From assembly GCA_965223165.1 (NCBI GenBank), contig CBDCVQ010000020.1:434001-498000 (forward strand): a DNA stretch of 64,000 nucleotides, given 5' to 3'. Positions within the stretch are counted from its first letter, which is position 1; each line of letters starts with the position of its first letter. Positions 55,291-64,000 of the stretch are shown here, piece after piece. The notes beneath the pieces are model-generated. The model saw only the letters and a program-made list of their open reading frames with translations. It did not search any database and had not been told where the DNA came from. A program made the position numbers and the translations under genes. This DNA is from JABDMH01 sp965223165. Lineage in GTDB: Bacteria > Bacteroidota > Bacteroidia > Chitinophagales > Saprospiraceae.

Positions 55291-57114
55291 ATGCAGGATT
55301 CAACACTACCCGTCATATATCTAGCCTATGCCTATAGCAGAGAGGACCGCTTGAATGCCCTCCGAGACGAAGACAACCAAGTCTATGACGTATTGGTGGA
55401 ACGACGCATCGGGGGCGACTATCTCGTCTATCGGCAGCCGACCTTGTCGCTAAAAGAAATAGAGAAGGGTCTACGGAAGTTTGAAGGCCGCATTGCCCTT
55501 TTTATGTACAGTGGTCATGCCGATCAGGAGGGTCTGATTTTTGATGACTCGGGAGCCAATGCCAAAGGGCTCGCTGCTCATCTGAGCCACAGTGCCAAGA
55601 CGGGCAACCTCAAATTGGTCGTCCTCAATGGCTGCTGCACCGGAGCTCAGGTACCACTCTTTCTGGATGTGGGTACGCCAGCGGTGATTGGCACGAGTGC
55701 GCCCGTCAAGGACGAAAGCGCCACGCTATTTGCGATCCGCTTTTTCCAAGACCTGGCCGCCAAGCGCAAGACGATCCGAGAGTCCTTTAGGGCAGGACTG
55801 GAGGCAGCACAAACTGCTCCTGGGATTAATCTCAGACTCGATCAAAAACACATCCATCGGGGAGCCGGCCGGATCGCGGAGCGACGCAACGAACCCCTTT
55901 GGGGATTGCACTACCAACATGCGTCTGACATTGATTCCAATCCCCTACCCACCGGTTCCCAGTCCTATGCCAAGGGCGACTTTGTGCCCAATGAAATGCT
56001 GACGAAGGTGCTCTTCGACACCCTATTCCAAGCGGGCAATGAGGACATCAAGGACCTGAAAAAGAAGGAAGAAAGAAAAGGCGTACTGCCCAATACGGAA
56101 AAGGCAAACATGATCTTCAACGTCCTGCCCTTTCCCATATCTAAGCATCTGCAGCGACTGTTGTGTCCGGTCGATAAGTATGAGGGCTATGACAAGGTCA
56201 CGCCGGGACGGGTGAAGCAAATTGGGCGGCTATATCAGATCACCAGCCAATTTCTTGCCTTCGTCTACATCTCGCAGTGGTGGGAGTGGCAGACCAAGGA
56301 AATGATCGAAGAAATCCCAGGAGATTTGGTTGAGATCCTCAAGGCATACTTCAAGCTAGGCACTCGAGAAAAAAGAACCCATGATTATCTGGCGTTGATC
56401 CGACACATGGGAAATATTGCGAAATCCCTTCCACCCAATGCCAAACGAAAATACTTTATGGCGGATCTCGCGGACTTGTCTGGCTTGACTCAACCAGATC
56501 ATCCCTTCCGAAAGGCCGGATCAACCTTACTCGATATACACAAATCCTGTCGTGCCGGACCGATAGACAAGAAGGACATTCCCTTTCTGTGCCGACAGGG
56601 AGAAGAAGCGCTCTGTACTTTATTCTCTGAACTGGGATTTCTGCATGCGTACGACTTGGCCAGTATTCAAAATATCGATGTGCGAAAAAATCGGCATCAG
56701 GTCCAGGCTGTGTTCAGTCACGAAATGATCAAGCTCATGCACGCCATGGGTACTCCCAAGCACCATTTCTACCTGCACAGAGATGTCCTTGACAACCGTG
56801 GCGTAGCACTGATCAAAAGCGAGGTAAGAGTCAAAGACAAGGATAAATGGGAATTTGACGTGCTCGACATTCAGTCGCTCAATCTGTCTCCATTTATTAT
56901 CGACAGAAATTCATTTGAAGCATCGGCCGACTTGTATTACCTGATGTTCTTGGATCACTACCGGCCCACGTGGGACAGCTATTTCTATAGAAACTACAAG
57001 AATCCTGATCGAGACAATGAAGGGCAGGAGGTCAAGGCCGGCGGTAGCTTCCACGCCATCCATCAGCAGGTAGTGGCATTTAGGCGATCTGTATTAAGAG
57101 AAGAAGAGGAGTGA
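55291..57114 (+). CDS. CHAT-domain (caspase-fold) protease
   Basis: 607 residues. The N-terminal CHAT domain (about 1-210): PVIYLAYAYSRED, catalytic His76 in IALFMYSGHADQEGL, catalytic Cys115 in LVVLNGCCTGAQV, and AVIGTSAPVKDESATLFAIR. The ~390-residue C-terminal part is unrecognised, mostly helical and charged (KGVLPNTEKANMIFNVLPFP; RHMGNIAKSLPPNAKRKYFM), and may be the partner-binding or substrate-recognition part. No signal peptide. Its last 4 bases overlap the GTG start of the nSTAND gene (GTGA), so switch and protease are made together. Confidence 0.88.
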   Translation: MQDSTLPVIYLAYAYSREDRLNALRDEDNQVYDVLVERRIGGDYLVYRQPTLSLKEIEKGLRKFEGRIALFMYSGHADQEGLIFDDSGANAKGLAAHLSHSAKTGNLKLVVLNGCCTGAQVPLFLDVGTPAVIGTSAPVKDESATLFAIRFFQDLAAKRKTIRESFRAGLEAAQTAPGINLRLDQKHIHRGAGRIAERRNEPLWGLHYQHASDIDSNPLPTGSQSYAKGDFVPNEMLTKVLFDTLFQAGNEDIKDLKKKEERKGVLPNTEKANMIFNVLPFPISKHLQRLLCPVDKYEGYDKVTPGRVKQIGRLYQITSQFLAFVYISQWWEWQTKEMIEEIPGDLVEILKAYFKLGTREKRTHDYLALIRHMGNIAKSLPPNAKRKYFMADLADLSGLTQPDHPFRKAGSTLLDIHKSCRAGPIDKKDIPFLCRQGEEALCTLFSELGFLHAYDLASIQNIDVRKNRHQVQAVFSHEMIKLMHAMGTPKHHFYLHRDVLDNRGVALIKSEVRVKDKDKWEFDVLDIQSLNLSPFIIDRNSFEASADLYYLMFLDHYRPTWDSYFYRNYKNPDRDNEGQEVKAGGSFHAIHQQVVAFRRSVLREEEE

Positions 57115-59120
57115 CACAAGAGCCCCAACATACCAAAAGTCCCTTTAAGTTTTTGGACTCCTACGGTCCTCGGGATGCCGATTTCTTCTTTGGTAGGGAG
57201 GATGAGACGGAAGAGCTCTATGGTCATGTCAACAAGAACCGGCTGGTGCTTGTCTATGGCCCCTCGGGCTCGGGTAAGACCAGCCTGGTGCGATGCGGCC
57301 TCGCCAACCGTTTTGACGTCACCGACTGGATGCCTTTTCTGATCCGCCGGGGCAGTAATATCAATACCTCCCTTCGAAATACCCTTTCGAATTCTTCCGC
57401 CATTGGCGGATTTGATGTGACGAGTGACAATCTATTGACCTCACTCAATAAGATGAGCACACGGTATATGCGGCCGGTCTATTTGATCTTCGATCAATTT
57501 GAAGAGCTGCTGATTCTTGGCTCGGATGAGGAGCGAAAAGAGTTTCTCGATCAGATATTCCGTATCGTCAATGATCGATTGACGCAGGCCATACATCTCA
57601 TTTTTATCATGAGAGAAGAGTACTTCGCGCGACTGGAAGATTTTGAGCTGGCCATTCCGTCCTTTTCCGATCGAAGAATGCGGGTCGAGCCAATGAAGCC
57701 CCAGACGCTCCAGAAAGTGATCCGCGATACCTGCGCTCATTTTAATGTGACCCTGCAAAAAGGCCTTGAAACAGCCAAACAAATCAGGCTTAATCTGCGC
57801 AGCAAGAATAGTACCTCGCTTGCCTATCTACAAATATATCTGGACCGACTGTGGCGAGATGACATCCCCAGGACGGACCTGTCCCAGTGGGACGGTGCTG
57901 GGTATCCCCCGCTCACGTTTACGACGGAAGAAATTGACACCTTAGGAGACATAGACAAGGTACTTGTCCAGTTCTTGGGCGAACGACAAGAGACCATATT
58001 GCAAAACGTCCGTCGCCACCACCCCGGATTCAGCGAAAGCGACATGCGTGCCATGCTGGACATCTTCCTGAGCGAAGAAGGCACCAAACGTCCCATCTAC
58101 TTTGAGCGTCACGGAGAAGATATTCATCTACTGGGTCTCCCCAAACACCATGAAATTGCTCATCTCACCCCAGCAGTGATCGCGCTCGTCCTCAAGGGAC
58201 TGGAAGAAAGCCGGCTACTCCGGCAGGATGAGGATTCATTTGAGCTGGCTCATGATAGCCTGGCCGAAATCATCGAGGGCCAGCGATCCAACGAGCAAAG
58301 GCAACGGCGCGAACTGATCCGGCGCCTGTCCAACTGGGTGAAGGAAAATGACAAAGATCCGCGAGTCTTGCTGGGTGAGCAACAAGTGCTGAGCTTTCGG
58401 GGAGAGATCCGGCGGTTGGGCATGCAAGATCGGATCGATGCCGCCCAGCTGACCCTGCTAAAAAAGAGTGCTGACAAAGTAGATCAGGAACGCGCCGCCA
58501 AAGAAGCGGCCCAGCGAAAACAAATCGCCACCCGGAATCGGGTCATCGCGGGCATATCGGGGCTGGCCCTGATTGCCATCGTCCTGGCTGTCAACTCGCG
58601 GCGGCAGAGCGAGCGGGTGAAGATGCAAAATGTGCTGCTGACCGGCCAGATATTTGACACCAAGTACCAGCAGGCAAGGAGTAGTCTACAAGCAGGAGAT
58701 TACGATGCTGCCCTCGTACATTTGGATAGCGCCAAAGTCTACGCCTCTGCTGAAGATCAGGCGACCTTGGAAAGAGATAGCCTCCATTGGGCAGCTGCCG
58801 GGGTCCTGGTGCACGACGGCAATGCACTGATCGACAGTAGTGATAGTCGAGCCTGGCGTCTGGGGCTGGAAAAATTGACACTGGCCGACAGTCTCGTGCC
58901 CTTAAGAATCATCCGGGAAAGAATGGACTCGGCCGACGACAAGATTGAAGCCAAGTTCAAAGAGTATCTCCAGAGCGCCGATAGGTATATTAATAAGAGG
59001 GATCTGGCTACCGCCCGTATTCTCCTGGAGGAAGCAGCCAGACTCAGACATATCCAGGACTGGACGGAGGATGATCGGAAATTACTGGTGAATTTCCCCG
59101 ATTTGATTCCGGATCAGTAG
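57111..59120 (+). CDS. nSTAND-type P-loop NTPase with TM segment and helical C-terminus
   Basis: 669 residues, GTG start overlapping the CHAT stop. A conserved N-terminal entry (SPFKFLDSYGPRDADFFFGR, E) precedes the NTPase: Walker A GPSGSGKT (50-57), Walker B VYLIFDQFEELL (Asp128), arginine-finger-type segment (LIFIMREEYFARLEDF), and a winged-helix-like region (VLKGLEESRLLRQDEDSFEL, AHDSLAEIIEGQ), all typical of novel STAND NTPases. A membrane helix follows (about 480-500, VIAGISGLALIAIVLAVNS), then a TPR-like tail (YQQARSSLQAGDYDAALVHL). Such NTPases oligomerise on sensing a signal and activate the attached or adjacent effector; here the adjacent effector is the CHAT protease. Last gene of the operon. 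Confidence 0.9.
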   Translation: MTQEPQHTKSPFKFLDSYGPRDADFFFGREDETEELYGHVNKNRLVLVYGPSGSGKTSLVRCGLANRFDVTDWMPFLIRRGSNINTSLRNTLSNSSAIGGFDVTSDNLLTSLNKMSTRYMRPVYLIFDQFEELLILGSDEERKEFLDQIFRIVNDRLTQAIHLIFIMREEYFARLEDFELAIPSFSDRRMRVEPMKPQTLQKVIRDTCAHFNVTLQKGLETAKQIRLNLRSKNSTSLAYLQIYLDRLWRDDIPRTDLSQWDGAGYPPLTFTTEEIDTLGDIDKVLVQFLGERQETILQNVRRHHPGFSESDMRAMLDIFLSEEGTKRPIYFERHGEDIHLLGLPKHHEIAHLTPAVIALVLKGLEESRLLRQDEDSFELAHDSLAEIIEGQRSNEQRQRRELIRRLSNWVKENDKDPRVLLGEQQVLSFRGEIRRLGMQDRIDAAQLTLLKKSADKVDQERAAKEAAQRKQIATRNRVIAGISGLALIAIVLAVNSRRQSERVKMQNVLLTGQIFDTKYQQARSSLQAGDYDAALVHLDSAKVYASAEDQATLERDSLHWAAAGVLVHDGNALIDSSDSRAWRLGLEKLTLADSLVPLRIIRERMDSADDKIEAKFKEYLQSADRYINKRDLATARILLEEAARLRHIQDWTEDDRKLLVNFPDLIPDQ

Positions 59121-59165
59121 TTAGTAGAGCTTCGCACTAAAATCTTGTTGTTAATTCTAATGTCA

Positions 59166-60596
59166 CTACAACTCCCCCCGACGCGCCACCAAAGTGGCTT
59201 TGATCTCCCGTGCCCGGGCCTCGGTCAGGTCATATTTCCACATCACCCAGATGGCCAACGCCGCTGTCACGGCAGGGATCACAATGTCAGCAATGCGCAA
59301 TCGAATCAGGGTATCGGCCGTCTGGGTGGCGGCGTTTTGATCAAAGCCAACCAGCTTGAGCACCAGGCCTCCTAACACCAATGCCAGCGCCTGTCCCAAT
59401 TTGACCATCCACCAGTAGATAGCCCCAAACGTGCCTTCCTTGCGGGGCATGCCATTTTCTAGCTCGTCCAAATCACAGACGTCGGCTGTCATACTCATCA
59501 TCAAGGTAAACAAGCCGCCGATGCCAAAGGCCATAAGCGGGATGGGCATAAACAGCAGCCAGGGATTGCCCGGACTAAATCCCCACCACTTTAGGGCATA
59601 ACCGCCGATAGAAATAGCCGTAGAAATAATAAAGGCCCTTCTTTTCCCCCATTTATTAGCCATCGCGGTGATAATCGGGATCACCATAAAAGCCGTAGCA
59701 AAAGCACTCACCGTAGAAAACCAGGCAGGCCAATTGCCGGCCAGTCCATAATCACCATTAAACATGTAAAAGACGATGATAAAATAGCTAAAGGAAGCCA
59801 CCAACTGAAATCCATTAAACACCAGGAATGTTGCCCCACACAACTGCATAAAGGGCTTATTCTTGGACACTTGGATGATTCCCTTGAGCAAGTCAGACAG
59901 ATTTGATAGCAAGGTGCCAAAAGAGATTTCCTTTCGGTTTGCCATCTGAGAAGAGTCAATCCCTCGGCAAAAGATCGCTGGCAAAATGCCGAGCAACAGA
60001 CAGAGGCCGCCCACCATGATGGACAAGCGCCGCACACCGATGGCCTGCGTCTCAAACAGATTGGGGTTGGCGATCAATACCCAAAACCAGGGAACGATCA
60101 TCCAGGCGATCTGACCTACGATCTGCGAAAAAGCCATCAGTCGAGTGCGCTCATTGTAGTCGGAGGTCATCTCATAGCCCAGTCCGATCAATGGCGTGGA
60201 GAAAATGGTATTGCCAATGAGATATACCAGCGATAAAATCAGAAAATACCAGAAATTATACATCTCCGAATTTTCCGGATTCAACTGCCAAAGCACCGCA
60301 AACAACACTCCACTGAGTATGGCACCCACAAAAATGTACGGCCGTCTACGTCCGAAACGGGACTTCGTATTATCCGAAATAAATCCCATGATGGGATCCG
60401 TGATGGCATCAAAAAGTCTAGGCAAGCCCCCCAACAAACCGGCCAAAAAGGGGTCCATGCCGAAGGCCGTCAACAGAAAAAACATAAAGATGCTCAGGGC
60501 ACCCGGCAATAAATTATTCACTAAATGCCCAGCGCCGAAGGCCACCTTTTGCACGATGGGCACTCGATCTTTTGCGGCGGTCTTGTATTGAGCCAT
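59166..60596 (-). CDS. GPH-family sugar/cation symporter (MelB-like)
   Basis: 476 residues with about 12 membrane segments of the glycoside-pentoside-hexuronide family: VQKVAFGAGHLVNNLLPGAL, LLGGLPRLFDAITDPIMGFI, SDNTKSRFGRRRPYI (the conserved cytoplasmic loop of the family), YEMTSDYNERTRLMAF and a second basic loop (NKWGKRRAFIISTAISIGGY). Typical substrates are oligosaccharides or sugar acids taken up with Na+ or H+. It follows a very large probable carbohydrate-active protein on the same strand, 29 bp apart, so the two likely share one sugar pathway. Confidence 0.92.
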   Translation of the reverse strand: MAQYKTAAKDRVPIVQKVAFGAGHLVNNLLPGALSIFMFFLLTAFGMDPFLAGLLGGLPRLFDAITDPIMGFISDNTKSRFGRRRPYIFVGAILSGVLFAVLWQLNPENSEMYNFWYFLILSLVYLIGNTIFSTPLIGLGYEMTSDYNERTRLMAFSQIVGQIAWMIVPWFWVLIANPNLFETQAIGVRRLSIMVGGLCLLLGILPAIFCRGIDSSQMANRKEISFGTLLSNLSDLLKGIIQVSKNKPFMQLCGATFLVFNGFQLVASFSYFIIVFYMFNGDYGLAGNWPAWFSTVSAFATAFMVIPIITAMANKWGKRRAFIISTAISIGGYALKWWGFSPGNPWLLFMPIPLMAFGIGGLFTLMMSMTADVCDLDELENGMPRKEGTFGAIYWWMVKLGQALALVLGGLVLKLVGFDQNAATQTADTLIRLRIADIVIPAVTAALAIWVMWKYDLTEARAREIKATLVARRGEL

Positions 60597-60625
60597 GAGA
60601 TACCGTTTTGTTTTGATAAAATCCG

Positions 60626-63600
60626 TTAAGACAGCAATTTCTCTGCATGCATGTGGACAGCGATTTGCTCAATCTCTCCGCATCGTCGAAGGATGCGCGT
60701 GCTTGTGTCCGCGTCCAGGTGCCAGTGATCCAGTGTTCGGGTAACGCCAGTTTTTTCCATGATCATCAGCCGATCAGCTTCGTCCAGCCGATAGACGATA
60801 GGTACCTGGCAAAAAGTGAAACAAAGACTTCCCGCCTCCAGCAAAATATTTTTCTTCGATCCAAAGACGTCCAGGTAAGTAAAGTTCCCGGGTGCCGTCA
60901 AAAATTCTTCCACCCGTAGGAGGCATGGATCAAATCTCACGCACCCGTCTTGTACATATATGCCGAGCTCTCCAAAGCGGCAAAGTATATCCTCCTTGAC
61001 CTGACCCGTCATGCCGGGTTGTTGGGCACCCTTTCCCGCCGGCGTATGCGAATATGGATCCGTCGGAAAGGCACCATATAATTCGGCGGGTTTGTGAATG
61101 CCGATGCCTGCGCTAATCTCATAGTAGTGCTCCACCAATCGACCGATCACGGCCTTGTCCTCGTCAGCCCGGATGGCGCGGAGGCAACATTCTTGCACGG
61201 CCAGCAGCAGCTTGGACACCATGTGCCAATAAATTGATCCCAGCCCCTCGTAGCCATAAAAGGTACCCGATCGACCGGTGAAGGATCGGTGATCAAAGGT
61301 CGCCTCAAAAATCTCCAGGATCAAATCCGACTCCCGGTCTACCATATCCCTGTAGTCCGACTGCACGAGGGATGTCAGTGCCTGCTGCAGATCCTCGGCA
61401 TTGCGAAAAGAAGCATGAAAATGATAGTCGCCATGCACGTCCTCTTCGATGATACGCCGATCGCCTTGGGCCAGCATCTCTTTGAGTAGGGCTGACCGAT
61501 CCACCATCTCTTTTCGAAGTGTATTTCTCTCTACAAATCGGGGGAGCGCCTTATTGGGATAAAGCAGATAACTGTACTGATCTGCCCTAAAAAGCCGGCT
61601 GTCTTTGAGCGCATCCAGTAACTCCAGTGCCTCTGTAGCCGACAAGAATCCCGAACTAAGTACGGCAACTTGTCCCTCTAGCATCTCACTCAGGTGAGCG
61701 ACGGCCATGCTTCGGTCTTTGGCTACGTACAGTATATTGTATGCATGGTACAGCCGATCGTCTCGCCGATTGGCCCGGATCGAGTGGTCCAAATACTTCA
61801 GGCTGACGCTTATAAAACGATCGATGCTCTGCAAAGAAAGGCGCTCTTTTTCTCCGGAAAACCCCTGGTCGTAGATCTGATCGCGATAGTCACTGCCTGC
61901 CCGGCCCAGTTCTTCGGCGATCATCCCACGATCCGCGTCCGTCAGATCTTGTGACAGCAGCGATACATGTCGGTCCAGGCTTGTGACCACTCGGTCGTAA
62001 AACTGAATCAATTCCCGGGAGACCGGCGTGCGCTCTCGATCGGAGCTTTTAATTATTCTCTTTAGAAATTGTAAGAATCGCCGCAAATAATACAGGGTTA
62101 CCATGGAGAGGCCATTGCCCACCAGGGCGTTATTGGCATCATTCCATTCGGGACGCTGTGTATTCATCCAGATACCACCCTCCGGTACGAGATTGGACAT
62201 CTTCGCCAGTACCGTCGCCAATAATTTTTCGACGAAACTGACGTGGTATATGTCGTTTGACGGGTCACGTAGCAGGGCGCCGTCCGAGCCTTCCTCCTCC
62301 TTTTGCAGACGGATTCTAGCGTCCAGCGCCGCGTCAAAGTTGATGGTGTCCTTTGGATTCTGCACGATCTGATCAAAGGGCTTAATCCGGTACGGTACAT
62401 TGGCGTACACAAATATGTCCTCATGCAGAAATTTCGGCAGCAGATCGGGCTGACTGGCGACGGCAAATTCAAGAAATTTTAGCAGATAAATAATCTGATG
62501 GTCGCCCCAATATCCGATGTATGACCAAGGATCATCCGGCTCAATCGTCTCCCAGTCAAAACCACCCTTCGTCACCCGGTAGGGGTTGTATCCATCAAAG
62601 GTGGTGGCATTGAGAAATTTATAGATCATGGCCTCCAAAAACTCTGGGTAGGAATACGCCAGGGCTTCCCAGTTCTGAAATATATCCCGCCAATTTCCTT
62701 CATAATTCAGGATTTTCGAACCGTCGACCTCGTTTCTCGTATTAATTGAAAATTTATTCCAGGGCCGGCTGGGGTCGCCATGCCTTCGACTAAATTTTAA
62801 GGGCAAATATTCCAGGCAAAGCCTTTTAACATCCGCCTCCGGATGGGGCTGCGCCAGGGTTCTCAATTCAAACAGGGAAAACCGATCGGCCCAGGAGCGG
62901 AATTGCGATCCCACGGTATCATGTACCTCGCGATTGGCCTTCTCCAGATAGGAAAGAAAATCACCCTTTTCGATCCAGTAATGGTCATCAAAAATGCCAC
63001 CCCGCATGATATTAAACATCACATTGGAGAGGTGTCGGGCGTCCCGATATCTGTCTGCCGTTAGTTGTAGTCCATCGGCGGAGGCATTAAGCGCAATCAA
63101 CTGATCGGTGCCCTCTCGGATGTCCTCGCGAATGGTTGATTGGATGTCTGTAGCCTGCCGAATATCCTGGGATAGGCCGACCACCGCCGTCAGACTCTTA
63201 TGGACATCAGCGATGATCATCCACTGCTTGGCTCCTCCACCGGGGAGGCTCACTGTGGCATGCACAAAAAAGGCACCCTTTTCTCCTTTGACATCCGCCT
63301 CTTCGGAGATGGCTCGCGCCTGTCGAAAGTCCTTCAGTTGGAGCGATGACAACAAATAGCTCGGGTTTTCCAGGCCGGTCGACCAGGCGACGTTCGCCTT
63401 TAGTGACTCACTTGGCTCCGCCCGGTCGACAATGATCGCACTCAGCGCATATATTGCCAAGCCCATCTCCCGGTCCAACTCACTCCTTTTGTAAGCGTCA
63501 GCCAAGTTGCTGGTTTGATTTTGCACGTCGCTGGGCAGATTGGCGGGCAGGATGTTCTGCAGGCCATCCAGCATATGTACTTCGACCGGCACGGCGCCGT

Positions 63601-64000
63601 CATTTTGCAGTCGGGCACTGCGTACGAAACCAAATTTTTCGCTCACATTCCACTCATAATAAAACGATAGTTGCAAACTGAGATTAAGCTCTTCAAAGCG
63701 CACTTTGTTGCCATGCACACTCTTGTATAGATTCCGCCTGACTTCATATCGGCCGTCAAAGCGCTCGGAGAGGGGCTCCCAAAGCTTGGTCCCGCCATCT
63801 TGCACCACCAGGAAGATCGATTTACTCCCCGTCACCTCCGTCGACTCTGTAATTTTATCGTCCGTGTAATAAGGAAAAAGGGCTCGATCGGAGTTCCTGC
63901 GACCGGCAGTCAATCCTCCGTTGCTTGAGATGAATAACCAATGATCTGAGGGACTGACAATACTCATAAAGAAGGGTCGCATCCGATCGCTGTTGGCGAT
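60626..64000 (-). CDS. Very large probable glycoside-active protein (5' end outside window)
   Basis: At least 1124 residues; the frame is still open at the right edge (IANSDRMRPFFMSIVSPSDH), so the start lies beyond 64000. The N-terminal ~350 residues form a beta-rich domain (SNGGLTAGRRNSDRALFPYY; LSFYYEWNVSEKFGFVRSAR), the middle an alpha-helical region with Trp/Asp-rich stretches (NYEGNWRDIFQNWEALAYSY; DPWSYIGYWGDHQIIYLLKF; IWMNTQRPEWNDANNALVGN) reminiscent of (alpha/alpha)6 glycosidases or phosphorylases. The family and substrate were not recognised. No signal peptide can be judged. Paired with the downstream GPH transporter. Confidence 0.6.
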   Translation of the reverse strand: MANSDRMRPFFMSIVSPSDHWLFISSNGGLTAGRRNSDRALFPYYTDDKITESTEVTGSKSIFLVVQDGGTKLWEPLSERFDGRYEVRRNLYKSVHGNKVRFEELNLSLQLSFYYEWNVSEKFGFVRSARLQNDGAVPVEVHMLDGLQNILPANLPSDVQNQTSNLADAYKRSELDREMGLAIYALSAIIVDRAEPSESLKANVAWSTGLENPSYLLSSLQLKDFRQARAISEEADVKGEKGAFFVHATVSLPGGGAKQWMIIADVHKSLTAVVGLSQDIRQATDIQSTIREDIREGTDQLIALNASADGLQLTADRYRDARHLSNVMFNIMRGGIFDDHYWIEKGDFLSYLEKANREVHDTVGSQFRSWADRFSLFELRTLAQPHPEADVKRLCLEYLPLKFSRRHGDPSRPWNKFSINTRNEVDGSKILNYEGNWRDIFQNWEALAYSYPEFLEAMIYKFLNATTFDGYNPYRVTKGGFDWETIEPDDPWSYIGYWGDHQIIYLLKFLEFAVASQPDLLPKFLHEDIFVYANVPYRIKPFDQIVQNPKDTINFDAALDARIRLQKEEEGSDGALLRDPSNDIYHVSFVEKLLATVLAKMSNLVPEGGIWMNTQRPEWNDANNALVGNGLSMVTLYYLRRFLQFLKRIIKSSDRERTPVSRELIQFYDRVVTSLDRHVSLLSQDLTDADRGMIAEELGRAGSDYRDQIYDQGFSGEKERLSLQSIDRFISVSLKYLDHSIRANRRDDRLYHAYNILYVAKDRSMAVAHLSEMLEGQVAVLSSGFLSATEALELLDALKDSRLFRADQYSYLLYPNKALPRFVERNTLRKEMVDRSALLKEMLAQGDRRIIEEDVHGDYHFHASFRNAEDLQQALTSLVQSDYRDMVDRESDLILEIFEATFDHRSFTGRSGTFYGYEGLGSIYWHMVSKLLLAVQECCLRAIRADEDKAVIGRLVEHYYEISAGIGIHKPAELYGAFPTDPYSHTPAGKGAQQPGMTGQVKEDILCRFGELGIYVQDGCVRFDPCLLRVEEFLTAPGNFTYLDVFGSKKNILLEAGSLCFTFCQVPIVYRLDEADRLMIMEKTGVTRTLDHWHLDADTSTRILRRCGEIEQIAVHMHAEKLLS

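Overview
The window looks like the accessory region of a Bacteroidota chromosome, most likely a Saprospiria-type (Lewinella/Haliscomenobacter-like) organism. This is inferred from: a TonB-dependent receptor with an STN domain next to FecR and ECF sigma genes; type IX secretion (T9SS) C-terminal sorting domains; PPC and BACON domains; a DUF6090-type membrane protein; a GldM-like C-terminal domain; and abundant caspase/CHAT/STAND genes. No tRNA, rRNA or CRISPR array was recognised.

Layout. 1-7.0 kb (minus strand): an ECF sigma / FecR / TonB-dependent receptor locus followed by a tripartite tricarboxylate transporter (TctC, TctA), plausibly one uptake system for a small carboxylate. 7.1-10.1 kb: a nest of insertion sequences. 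An IS3-family element sits in the tnpB gene of a truncated IS66 element. That element abuts a TTTAGGG heptamer array, which an IS4-type element with 16-bp inverted ends has split. 10.2-26.7 kb (minus): a mosaic of small accessory genes and broken genes: an AbiE-type toxin-antitoxin pair, an esterase, a cyclase fragment, an agmatine-deiminase-like lipoprotein with a methyltransferase, a frameshifted class D beta-lactamase, a large FtsX/MacB permease, a ChrB-AraC fusion regulator, ArsR plus SRPBCC proteins, and a broken RibD/DHFR-like gene. 27-30.1 kb: beta-carbonic anhydrase, bestrophin and a cyclic-nucleotide-gated K+ channel form a small ion/bicarbonate group. 30.3-32.7 kb: DUF4272 and a hypothetical protein.

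32.7-43.6 kb is unusual. Isolated genes (a trypsin-nuclease fusion, a deleted ABC permease with a small membrane protein, a UspA, a HAD-HerA fusion) are separated by arrays of one modular, apparently non-coding repeat family. About 25 copies of its core motif can be counted by eye, including a roughly 956-bp higher-order repeat.

43.8-59.1 kb (plus) is a tightly packed gene set: caspase-like protease, two related T9SS-exported PPC/BACON proteins, a kelch lipoprotein, a two-TM protein, a WD40 protein, a CHAT protease and a nSTAND NTPase. Four of the junctions are overlaps or gaps of five bases or less. This is the best candidate for an undescribed system: sensor/scaffold modules, an NTPase switch and two different caspase-fold proteases, linked to cell-surface proteins. 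59.2-64 kb (minus) holds a GPH-type sugar transporter and a very large probable carbohydrate-active protein.

Caveat: at least seven reading frames are broken by what looks like a single-base indel, often in short homopolymers. Some 'pseudogenes' may therefore be sequencing or assembly errors.
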